A DNA stretch of 64,000 bases from Planctomycetota bacterium (GTDB lineage Bacteria; Planctomycetota; Planctomycetia; Pirellulales; Lacipirellulaceae), in contig JAADGV010000019.1 of assembly GCA_013152205.1 (NCBI GenBank), positions 1-64,000 on the forward strand. Reading direction: 5' to 3'. Made by a program: the position numbers and the translations under genes. Shown in pieces: positions 55,024 through 62,962 of the stretch. Position 1 is the stretch's first letter; each line of letters begins with the position of its first letter. The notes beneath the pieces are model-generated. The model did not search any database. It was not told the DNA's origin and saw only the letters and a program-made list of their open reading frames with translations.

Positions 55024-55341
55024 GTTCTAAGTCGCAAGGGCTCGAATAACTTGGCCTCTAGCCGAAAGAATCTTGCTAGCGGCGTATGGTGGATTGGAAA
55101 GCAAACATTGTAAACTGCGACCGCAATCCCTGCTAGCAGCCCCCCTTTCGGGCTGAAACTACAGCACGCAGTCTACCTACCTTGACGTTTTCGCGGAAAG
55201 TAATGGCTGCCTCGGCTGATGAACCGCAAGGGACGATGCCGATACCCTAACAAGAGTTGTGTTCGACTGCCGGAGGCGAAGAATGGATTCTTCTAGGCTA
55301 TCCGGCGGTACTTTTTTCAGATTTTTTCGCCGAGGTGAATC
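55024..55341. other. Intergenic gap
   Basis: 318 bases between divergent genes. I see no gene or clear repeat. Confidence 0.4.
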
Positions 55342-55998
55342 ATGATGATTGCTCGACGAGAGACCTCTGCCATCTTGGCGTTGGTCTTCAGTTGTTCTGC
55401 TCTTACTGCCCTTGCCCAACATACGGTGACGGAAGATACCCGAAATGGGGTTCGCTACCAAGTCACCACTCGCACGGTGCAACGGCAAGTGCCTGTGACT
55501 GTGATGCAAGACCGACAGCAAACGGTTTACACACAGCAAATCACCACCAACCACATTGCGCATCAGCAATTGTATAACGTCCCGGTCACTCAGTATCAGT
55601 GGGAGTCGCGTCTAAACGGACGTTGGAATCCGTTCATCACCCCATACTGGACGCACAATTTACGGCCTGTCACCACTTGGCGACAGCAGGTTGCCAATGT
55701 TCAGATACCCGTGAGCAATGTGGCGTGGGTGCCTCAAACCAAGACGGTCCAGGTGCCAGTTGTTCAGTATCGTATGGCTGAAGAACAAATTGTTACGCGG
55801 GTTCCGATTGGCAATACTTCGACGTTAGCAAGTACGCTATCAACCGCGACACCAACAACCGCCCGAATCGCTGCTCGACCAAGTGTTGTACCGCTGACAA
55901 GCAACACCCAGCCAATCGGTGGCGTGCAAATGACGAGCGATCCACCACGCAAATCGACGGGCTGGCAAACTCAGCAGCCTAGTTCACGTTATCGTTAA
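55342..55998 (+). CDS. Secreted protein of unknown function
   Basis: A 218-residue protein. A signal peptide (SAILALVFSCSALTALA, about 8-25) precedes a mature part rich in Gln, Thr and Val with quasi-repeats such as YQVTTRTVQRQVPVTVM and VQVPVVQYRM; aromatic residues recur (YQWESRLNGRWNPFITPYW). The C-terminal third is Thr/Ser/Pro-rich and disordered. I do not recognise a family, though such Gln/Val-rich exported proteins are common in planctomycetes. GAGGTGAATC precedes the ATG. Confidence 0.6.
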   Translation: MMIARRETSAILALVFSCSALTALAQHTVTEDTRNGVRYQVTTRTVQRQVPVTVMQDRQQTVYTQQITTNHIAHQQLYNVPVTQYQWESRLNGRWNPFITPYWTHNLRPVTTWRQQVANVQIPVSNVAWVPQTKTVQVPVVQYRMAEEQIVTRVPIGNTSTLASTLSTATPTTARIAARPSVVPLTSNTQPIGGVQMTSDPPRKSTGWQTQQPSSRYR

Positions 55999-56042
55999 GG
56001 CACTTGTCGCTTGGCTCCTTGGACCGCGTGGCGGTCCGGGTG

Positions 56043-56336
56043 CTAGGTTGTTGCTCGGCGTCGTGTTCTGCGTTTTGTTGGAATTGCGCCCCACTCTTTA
56101 GTTAAGCTCTCGAACACCTCGGGGGCTTCGTAGCGAACGAATTCTTTCGAGTCTGGCATCGGGCCAATCAGGCCACGAAAGACGGGCATACCACGCAAGC
56201 TCAGGTCGGTGCTGCAATCGTCGATACCGATCTGCGTGTGCATTTTGAGCACCGCGTCCTCGTGCTTGTAGTCACGGGTGCGTAGCTCGCCGTTCTTACC
56301 GCGGGTGACGATGCGAATCATCTTCTCGGCCGCCAT
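56043..56336 (-). CDS. Conserved hypothetical protein
   Basis: A 97-residue soluble protein, MAAEKMIRIVTRGKNGELRT, then an alternating charged middle and a basic end (IPTKRRTRRRATT). It has no signal peptide or known motif. I chose ATG 56336 because GAGGAA lies 4 bases upstream; an ATG at 56351 is the alternative. It is the kind of small conserved planctomycete protein whose function is not known. It stands alone. Confidence 0.55.
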   Translation of the reverse strand: MAAEKMIRIVTRGKNGELRTRDYKHEDAVLKMHTQIGIDDCSTDLSLRGMPVFRGLIGPMPDSKEFVRYEAPEVFESLTKEWGAIPTKRRTRRRATT

Positions 56337-56703
56337 GCGTTTCCTCTTCATTGGGTGGGAGTGGGGGGACTGCTTCAGGATACAGGAGGTATCGGCGGGC
56401 CTCCCTAAGTACAGCGAAGCTTTTGTTGGTGACTAGCATACGAGGCATAGGATGCGAAATCGGCAAATCTGTTCCTGTACGGGGCTTCCGCACAACGCAC
56501 GCGCAACGCGCCAGGTAGACCGAATGTAGCGGCCAGTAGGAGAGGTTTTTGTGGAAAATACCAGTTGAACGCTCTGCATTGCCGGGCTTGCGATACGATT
56601 GTAACGATGTCAATTGTCGATGTTCTGTGTTCTGGGCAAGCTGTATCACAGCGACGTCATTGCCCATCGGCCTTGATGTCACTAAAATTGGGAACTCCTT
56701 TGA
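56337..56703. other. Intergenic region before tRNA-Ser
   Basis: About 370 bases with no clear gene; the promoter of tRNA-Ser(CGA) must lie near its right end. Confidence 0.4.
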
Positions 56704-56786
56704 GGAGGATATGCGAATTGGCTAGCAGCCTGATTCGAAATCAGGTGCCCCGTAAGGGGTTGAGGGTTCGAGTCCCTTGTCCTCCG
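56704..56786 (+). tRNA. tRNA-Ser(CGA)
   Basis: Acceptor GGAGGAT/GTCCTCC with all seven pairs (one U-G), anticodon stem CCTGA/TCAGG with loop TTCGAAA (anticodon CGA), class II long variable arm, T-arm with GGTTCGAGTCC, discriminator G, no encoded CCA. This tRNA reads the UCG codon. Unlike the tRNA-Ser(UGA) at 1041 it is regular throughout. Confidence 0.95.
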
Positions 56787-57224
56787 CTTTGCGAACAGGC
56801 TTTGGCAACACTTCCGTTGCTGAAGCCTGTTTTTTTTGGCTAAGCCACGAGCGACTGGGGGGACTTTATTGGACAAAATCGTGTTGGTTGGCGCTGGTAT
56901 AGAAGCATATGGTGGGTTAGTTTTGGCTCGAATTGCGGGGGGGCCCCATTGAGGTGGACAAAATGGAGTTCGGAATGCGGAATTTGGAGTGCGGAAGGGA
57001 AAAATATTGTCCATTTGGGCGCTATCAATGACGAAATCTGAATGACGAATGCCGAAAAGCTGACTCGTTAACGGCTAAAAGCTGATCGCTATTCTCCCAG
57101 AAGTGCTGGCACAATTTCAACGGTAAAAATTTGGCGGGTGCTGTTGCCAGAGGCCCGATATTTCACTAACTTCCCTCCGTTTCGCCCCGAAAACCTTGAG
57201 TTCTTGCCAAACAAGGAGGTTGAA
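56787..57224. other. Intergenic region with repeat copy 2
   Basis: It holds a short A/T-rich tract, no gene, and the 48-bp dispersed repeat at 57091-57138, which partly overlaps a weak open frame. Confidence 0.45.
57091..57138. repeat. 48-bp dispersed repeat, copy 2
   Basis: ATTCTCCCAGAAGTGCTGG followed by CAATTTCAACGGTAAAAA; the other copy is at 15394-15441. Confidence 0.7.
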
Positions 57225-57791
57225 GTGTTCCGCCAAGTCTTCTCCAGTACCATCATCCTGCTGACCCTCCTGTCGCCTGCGATCGGACTCGCTGTGGAAC
57301 TCACTCCCACTCTCAAAGTGGGAGACCAAAAATTAGTCCTCAACGGGTCTGGAGTTCGAGAAAAGTACTTTTTCGATCTGTACGTCGCCGGACTTTACCT
57401 GACGCAACCGAATAGCCAGGCGGCGACCATCATCGACGCCGACGCCCCGATGTCGATCCGCATCGTGATCACCTCGAAACTGGTAAGCCAGGAGAAGTTT
57501 ATTGCGTCGCTACAGGAAGGGCTTCAAAAATCCACCCAGGGCAACGTCGAACCGATCCGTGCCGAAATACAGAAGTTCCGCCAATGCTTTGCGGACGAAA
57601 TCGCCCGGAACGACGTCTTCGATCTCATTTATTCGCCGGGCCAAGGGCTCGCAGTCCTAAAGAACGGTAAACAAAAAGGGGCCGTTCCTGGACTGGCGTT
57701 CAAGCGGGCCCTATTTGGCATCTGGCTTAGCGATCGCCCAGCCGACGCAACTCTGAAACAGGCCCTTTTAGGCAACGCGGCACGGCGCTAA
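57225..57791 (+). CDS. Chalcone-isomerase-like secreted protein
   Basis: A 188-residue protein with the chalcone isomerase-like domain seen in many bacteria (TLKVGDQKLVLNGSGVREKYFFDLYVAGLYL, then ADEIARNDVFDLIYSPGQGLAV). After the signal peptide (VFSSTIILLTLLSPAIGLA) it would be exported. Bacterial members probably do not act on chalcones, so the role is unknown. GTG 57225 is chosen because AAGGAGG lies 5 bases upstream; an in-frame start at 57138 lacks such a site. Confidence 0.8.
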   Translation: MFRQVFSSTIILLTLLSPAIGLAVELTPTLKVGDQKLVLNGSGVREKYFFDLYVAGLYLTQPNSQAATIIDADAPMSIRIVITSKLVSQEKFIASLQEGLQKSTQGNVEPIRAEIQKFRQCFADEIARNDVFDLIYSPGQGLAVLKNGKQKGAVPGLAFKRALFGIWLSDRPADATLKQALLGNAARR

Positions 57792-57968
57792 CCATACTGC
57801 TCCGCCCGGTTTCAGAAAATGTGCTAGGAAATGTGTTGGGGCTTTCAGGGATGGGTCACCCGCGCATTTTTGCTGTGTGTTCTGATCCACCGAGACGGTG
57901 GGACTATATAGCCCGACCCTCTGGGTCGAAGTGCCGGAACACACAACCGTGGTACGCTCTAGCAAATA

Positions 57969-59297
57969 TCACCCACCCTCAGGCAGCCCAAACGGCTGGC
58001 GGTACTTCTTTTCTAGCAATTGATTTGCTTGTTCACATTCGGCGAATTGTTCGGTGGATGGATCGAAATTGAGCTGGCCTTGAACACGATAGGCGATGTC
58101 GCCGAGGTGGACCAGCGCACAACTGCGATGCGCGGTTTCGGGCGGCGCGCTTACCGACGTGCGTTCGCGCACCGCGGTTAAAAAGTCGGCCATGTGCTCG
58201 CCATAGCCGCGTTGGCCTCGCAATTCTTTGCCTTCGGTCGGCCCCGGTTTTTGTTTGGGGCCTAAAAATACGCTGAACGCTCCTCGGCGCGAAAATACCA
58301 TGTAACCTTCGGTTCCATAAAACACGTTGCCATTGTCGAAGCCGTACATGCCGTAGGCGGTAAACGGATAGTTTTCGTAGACAATCAGCCGGCCATCGGG
58401 ATACTCGTAGGTCACATTCATATTGTCGGGATAATCGCTGGCATGACCGTGCAACAGCATCCGTCCCCCGCGTGCTGTGATTTGCTTCGGCAGAGTGTCG
58501 ACCCCAAGCCCCCAGGTGGCCATGTCGAGGTCGTGGATGCCATCGTCGCCGATCTCGCCATTGGCGTAATCGCGATACATTCGCCATGTGAGATGGAACC
58601 GGTGCGGATTGAATGGCCGTGCTGGGGCTGGACCTAACCAGCGGTCGTAATCGACGCCTTTGGGCACGTCGGCGTCGGGCACTGGCTTCACTAGCGATCT
58701 GGCTTCTGCGGTCCATGCCCGTGCAACTTTCACTTCGCCAATGATGCCCTCCTTGAGTAGTTGCCCCGCCTTTTTGGTCACAGGACTACTACGCATTTGG
58801 CTTCCTTGTTGAACAATGCGGCCATACTTCTTTGCGGCTGCAATCATCAAATGCCCTTCGTTGTACACATGCGAGATCGGCTTTTCGACGTAAACATCTT
58901 TGCCAGCTTGCATGGCTCGTAGTGCGATCGGTGCATGCCAATGATGGGGCGTCGCAATGACACAGGCGTCGACGTTCGAGTCTTCGAGCACGTCTTCGTG
59001 TCGTTGTGTTCGTTTTGGCGGTGTCGATTGGAAGCCGGACATACTCTGGGCAACATTATCGATTTGGCGAGGATCAACATCGCATAGCCAGGCAATCGAA
59101 ACATCGTCACCTCGGCTGACGAGGCCCTTCATGTGATGATTCATGATGCTGCCGCAACCAATGATCCCCAGCCGTACGGTCGAGGGTTTTTCGGCGGCAT
59201 AAGCATGTACGCCACCTAACGCACTTGCCGCAGCCAAGACGGCCCCCGCCTCGGTCGACTGTTGAAGAAATTTTCGTCGATTATATCTGGTCGGCAT
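57969..59297 (-). CDS. Gfo/Idh/MocA-family oxidoreductase with Tat signal
   Basis: A 442-residue NAD(P)-dependent oxidoreductase. The N-terminus has the Tat motif NRRKFLQQS and a hydrophobic stretch, so it is exported folded. The Rossmann motif VRLGIIGCGSI (41-51) and the conserved EKPIS segment are clear. Such exported family members are abundant in planctomycetes and likely act on sugars. GAGTT precedes the ATG. No sugar transporter or other obvious partner lies nearby. Confidence 0.93.
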   Translation of the reverse strand: MPTRYNRRKFLQQSTEAGAVLAAASALGGVHAYAAEKPSTVRLGIIGCGSIMNHHMKGLVSRGDDVSIAWLCDVDPRQIDNVAQSMSGFQSTPPKRTQRHEDVLEDSNVDACVIATPHHWHAPIALRAMQAGKDVYVEKPISHVYNEGHLMIAAAKKYGRIVQQGSQMRSSPVTKKAGQLLKEGIIGEVKVARAWTAEARSLVKPVPDADVPKGVDYDRWLGPAPARPFNPHRFHLTWRMYRDYANGEIGDDGIHDLDMATWGLGVDTLPKQITARGGRMLLHGHASDYPDNMNVTYEYPDGRLIVYENYPFTAYGMYGFDNGNVFYGTEGYMVFSRRGAFSVFLGPKQKPGPTEGKELRGQRGYGEHMADFLTAVRERTSVSAPPETAHRSCALVHLGDIAYRVQGQLNFDPSTEQFAECEQANQLLEKKYRQPFGLPEGG

Positions 59298-60140
59298 GAT
59301 GTTGAACTCTTGTAGTTAGGAGCGATGAATTGAGCTGCTGCGTTACGATGGCAAGGCACGCGGTCCGGAGGCAAGTGTGCCACCGTCTACTGGCTAACTC
59401 GCAAGTTCAAAAAATGTTTTTGTGCCGTTTCTAGTTGAGCGATAGTATAAACGACTGTTTGTGTGTTCGTACAAAAAAATGGCTGCCTTCTTGCCGCGTA
59501 GGATGCTTGCAAAGTCACTGTGGGAGGCGTCTCTGACGCCGATCGTGAGCCAAAACAAGCACTTTCGGCGTCGGGAGACGTCTCCCACAATCACAGATCG
59601 TCGACTTTGCAATCCTCCTCCTGGTAGCCCTTTATATACTTCGCGTGAGGAGATGAAAAACGCTACGTGCTGTTGGGACGTCTCGTGGTTGAATATGAAA
59701 AATCCCTTCGATTCTGCAAGCAACAAAATGCCGTCGTTTGAACCCCTCGCAGGGTGGCTGGTTGATCTTGGCATTGTGGCGCGTAGACCTACCGGACTCA
59801 ATGCGATGAACTCCGCTGTCACCTCTGCCGAAACTGCTAGCAAAGAGGCGGCTCTTTTCCGGTTAGATAGAATATCCCGACCCGAAGTATCAATGTTGAG
59901 TTAGTGCCAATTTCAGGGCGAAATAACCACTACACATTGTACCGTTTGGCGGATGTTGCTAACGCGTTTTCTAAGAGTTTACCGTAGCAACATTCTTTTT
60001 CTTACCGTTGGTTCCAAGGAGGGATCTGCGTGTTGCCACCGATGGCTACCGTGAAGGTACGCTTCGTCGTCGCCTAACACACGGCCGCGATCGTTGGCAA
60101 AAAACAGGTGTTACCCTGGGCAACAAGGAGGCCCAATCTT
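59298..60140. other. Gene-free region with hairpin element
   Basis: About 840 bases without a convincing gene. It contains the 118-bp hairpin element at 59500-59617 and a short GGTCCGGAGGCAAGTGTGCC-like repeat near 59355. Confidence 0.5.
59500..59617. repeat. TIR-bounded hairpin element with a different core
   Basis: The ends AGGATGCTTGCAAAGTCA and TCGACTTTGCAATCCT match those of the elements at 3341 and 27035. Its core is another palindrome: GTGGGAGGCGTCTCTGACGCC and GGCGTCGGGAGACGTCTCCCAC. Confidence 0.8.
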
Positions 60141-61064
60141 ATGAAGCTACGACAATACTTGCAAGCGGCGGCTTACTGCATGGCTGCGCTTAGTACCTCA
60201 TTTGTAAGTGCAGCGGATGTCGACTACACCAGTGCCGAGCAGCGTATCCGCGATTTAGAACTGCGGGTCGACACTTTAGAGTTGGCCAACAGCAAGGTGG
60301 GGTTGGCGGGCAACCAAGTAAACCTAGCCGGTTTCAACGGGTGTGATAGCTCCAGCAGTGGCTGTGATTCTTGTGGATCAAGCGTCGGGTGCGGATCTGG
60401 TGCTAGCTGCTGCGGAAGTTCCAACTGGCTACGCCCCTGCCCCACGTCACAATTCGACGCCGAGTGGTTGCTGTTTGCCGTCAGCGATTCAGAAGCTGAT
60501 CCTGGCGATACGCAGAATAACTTCAATGCGGGCCTTCGCCTGACCTATAATCGAGTGAATGAGCAAGGGCGGATATTTCGAGTCCGATACTTCAATTTCA
60601 GCACCGCTTTGGACGGTGGCACAAATCGTCTTGATATGGAAACAATCGACACTGAAATCGGTCGCCGTTTCACCTTGGGTGGTGGCCTAAAGGGTGAGTT
60701 CACTGGCGGTGTCCGCTTTGCCGCTTTCACTGAAACGGGTCAACACGACTACGATGCCACCTTTGGGCCTTTGGTGGGCATGCAGCTTCGCGGTCGGAAG
60801 TTCCTGCGTGGCACTTCGTTTGTCAGTCTGCGTCATTCGTGGCAATTCGGAGATTCCAGCGCTAACAATCCTGCTGCTGATTTGCCTGGGACTTTCAATA
60901 TCTCTGAAGTGCAGTTCGGCCTCGAATGGCAGCGTCAAAGCCGCTTAGGCACGTTGGTATTGCGAACCGCACTGGAAACCCAATACTGGGCTGGCGTAGG
61001 AGAAGCTGACACCGAAGATTATGGTCTTTATGGCACGTCCACCAGCTTTGGCCTAGCCTTCTAG
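60141..61064 (+). CDS. Predicted outer-membrane beta-barrel with cysteine-rich linker
   Basis: A 307-residue secreted protein. After a signal peptide (AAAYCMAALSTSFVSAA) comes a short coiled-coil (AEQRIRDLELRVDTLELANSK), then a Gly/Ser linker with seven cysteines (GCDSSSSGCDSCGSSVGCGS, then ASCCGSS). The remaining 200 residues alternate polar and hydrophobic residues in strand-like fashion and end SFGLAF, as in outer-membrane barrels. It is possibly a porin. AAGGAGG precedes the ATG and a strong terminator follows. Confidence 0.7.
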   Translation: MKLRQYLQAAAYCMAALSTSFVSAADVDYTSAEQRIRDLELRVDTLELANSKVGLAGNQVNLAGFNGCDSSSSGCDSCGSSVGCGSGASCCGSSNWLRPCPTSQFDAEWLLFAVSDSEADPGDTQNNFNAGLRLTYNRVNEQGRIFRVRYFNFSTALDGGTNRLDMETIDTEIGRRFTLGGGLKGEFTGGVRFAAFTETGQHDYDATFGPLVGMQLRGRKFLRGTSFVSLRHSWQFGDSSANNPAADLPGTFNISEVQFGLEWQRQSRLGTLVLRTALETQYWAGVGEADTEDYGLYGTSTSFGLAF

Positions 61065-61096
61065 CTTGCCTAGAAACTGTCAAAGAACACGTATCG

Positions 61097-61134
61097 AGTG
61101 TGCCAGCGAGACTTTTCGCTGGCACACTTTTTTT
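61097..61134 (+). terminator. Rho-independent terminator
   Basis: A perfect 13-bp stem AGTGTGCCAGCGA with its complement, a 6-base loop, and six T residues. It ends the transcript of the barrel protein gene 33 bases after its stop. Confidence 0.95.
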
Positions 61135-61165
61135 GTGGGGAACTCGAACCAACGGGAAAACTGTT

Positions 61166-62698
61166 CTATTCGAGTGACGAGTAGGATCGGCTGTTGCCGC
61201 GAGTGTTGTGGACTAAGCCGCGGTACTTGTGGCGTACGTCGAAGTAGTTCCAAAGAAGGTAAACATTGCCAAACCCGGAGCTACAGAGCAGTACCCAAGA
61301 GAGCACCAGCGAAAAACTTCCTGGGGTGCCTGCTGGTACGTTGGTGTTTTTCTCTGGTGTAGATTGTTGATTGGCTGGGGGTAGATCCCAGCCGTTGTTT
61401 GTAGCTAGCTTGCTGTTCACCTGGTTGACTGGGGCTGGTTGGCCCACGGTTGGCGTCGAAGGCTGCCGGCTAGCGGTCTCTAGATTGGCGTTTGCTGGTC
61501 GGTCGAGCATGCCCTTTTGAATCGCAGGAAAAGCGGGTTGAGGCGGCGCATTATTTCCAGGGTTGTTTACGGTCGAGTTAGCCGACGGAGGAGGAAAACT
61601 TGGTCTGTTTGGCCAGCTTGTATTGTTACCTTGAGGGGTATTCTGGTTTGTTGGGGCAGGATTGCTGCTGAAGCGATCGTTGGAATTAAACCCAGATGAT
61701 TGTTGCCCCGCCGGAGGAAGCAGTGGGGGCGGCGAGATATTAGAATTCGAATTACCAACGGCCGCGGCATGTTGATGAGATCCCCAGTCGCCGGAGGCAT
61801 GATCCGTATCGACTGGCTGGTCGAGTCGCCGTCGTGACGGAGTGATTGGGCCTGCGATTGCTGGCTGTTGCCGAGATCCGCCGGGAGGGAGGATGGTTTG
61901 GTTGGGACTCGCCACCCTTGGGATATTTTGGTTCGTACCTCCCAGGGGATTGTTGTGCAACGGGTTGGTGAGTTGGTTGAAAGCATTCTGCGTCTGCTGA
62001 CCAGCGTTTTGAAGGGCCCCGCGGAGTTGCTGGCCCGTTTGTTGGAGGGATTCCCTGACAGGCCCAGTGTTGCCGAAAAGCTGTTCGGGGTTGGGAAGAA
62101 TTGCTTCACTTGCGCTTCGGAGTTGGTTGCCCAGATTTTGGGCGGAGTTCTGAATCGAGTTGCCTAGGTTCTGGGTAGAGTTCTGTAGCGAATTGGCGAA
62201 GTTGCCGTTACCCGAGGGTGGCAATATTTCTTTTGCCTTAGCAGCTAAATCGTTGATCGGTTGGGCCGCATTTTGAAACGTCTGGGCGAAACCTTGGCTA
62301 GGGGTATTTGGGGTGCCCGAGGGCGGGAGGATTGGTTGATTCGTTTGCGGTTGCGCCGAATATCGGCCAGCACCGGGTGGCTGGGCGGTGAATTGCGTCT
62401 GAACCACCCCGTCAAGCGACTTCTTCCCCTCGGTCTCGGCCAAAGGTTTCAGCGCAGTCGTCAGTTTTTGACGAGGCAGAGAATTGCGCCCAACGACGAC
62501 ACGAATGCGACCAATAGGCCGAATGTCGTCGGGCACTTCACTCGAAATCGGAATCGATTGGCCTTCTTCGAATGTCGCCAGTAGTTCCGGTTCGATCTGA
62601 ACGATGTATTCGTAGCGGGGGCTGCCGTCTGGCATTGGCTGCCAACCGAACATCACCCCCATGCCTGAAGCCAATAAGAGAAGCGTGGCTGATTCCAT
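61166..62698 (-). CDS. Low-complexity membrane protein of unknown function
   Basis: A 510-residue protein. The N-terminal 80 residues form a small domain (GWQPMPDGSPRYEYIVQIEP, IPISSEVPDDIRPIGRIRVVVG). Then come about 350 residues rich in Asn, Gln, Pro and Gly, with repeats of the type NSLQNSTQNLGNSIQNSAQN. A C-terminal membrane helix (SLVLSWVLLCSSGFGNVYLLW) ends in a basic tail. I do not recognise a family. It is probably an envelope protein anchored at its C-terminus. ATG 62698 is preferred to one at 62722. Confidence 0.6.
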   Translation of the reverse strand: MESATLLLLASGMGVMFGWQPMPDGSPRYEYIVQIEPELLATFEEGQSIPISSEVPDDIRPIGRIRVVVGRNSLPRQKLTTALKPLAETEGKKSLDGVVQTQFTAQPPGAGRYSAQPQTNQPILPPSGTPNTPSQGFAQTFQNAAQPINDLAAKAKEILPPSGNGNFANSLQNSTQNLGNSIQNSAQNLGNQLRSASEAILPNPEQLFGNTGPVRESLQQTGQQLRGALQNAGQQTQNAFNQLTNPLHNNPLGGTNQNIPRVASPNQTILPPGGSRQQPAIAGPITPSRRRLDQPVDTDHASGDWGSHQHAAAVGNSNSNISPPPLLPPAGQQSSGFNSNDRFSSNPAPTNQNTPQGNNTSWPNRPSFPPPSANSTVNNPGNNAPPQPAFPAIQKGMLDRPANANLETASRQPSTPTVGQPAPVNQVNSKLATNNGWDLPPANQQSTPEKNTNVPAGTPGSFSLVLSWVLLCSSGFGNVYLLWNYFDVRHKYRGLVHNTRGNSRSYSSLE

Positions 62699-62870
62699 TG
62701 TCTGAGTCCTTTCCTGGGGCATCGTAGCCAGCCCAGCCGCGATGCCGCGCAGAGTTTCCCTAGCGAGTTGGAGAATCCTTCCTAGCGGATGATTCTATCC
62801 CAAAACGCCAGACGGGCCTAGACAAGACAGCACCGAAGTACAGGAGAACTGAAAAGTAGTCGCCTCCGTC

Positions 62871-62896
62871 ATAGCCGCAGGTGGAAGCCGCGGTCG
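62871..62896. repeat. Half of a hairpin element
   Basis: ATAGCCGCAGGTGGAAGCCGCGG is one arm of the core seen at 3341; no second arm or end repeat is visible. Confidence 0.45.
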
Positions 62897-62962
62897 AGCC
62901 CGTAAAAAGCGAGGCAGCAGAGAGTGCTAGCAGTTTCTTTCAGGAAAGACACAGATCGATTG

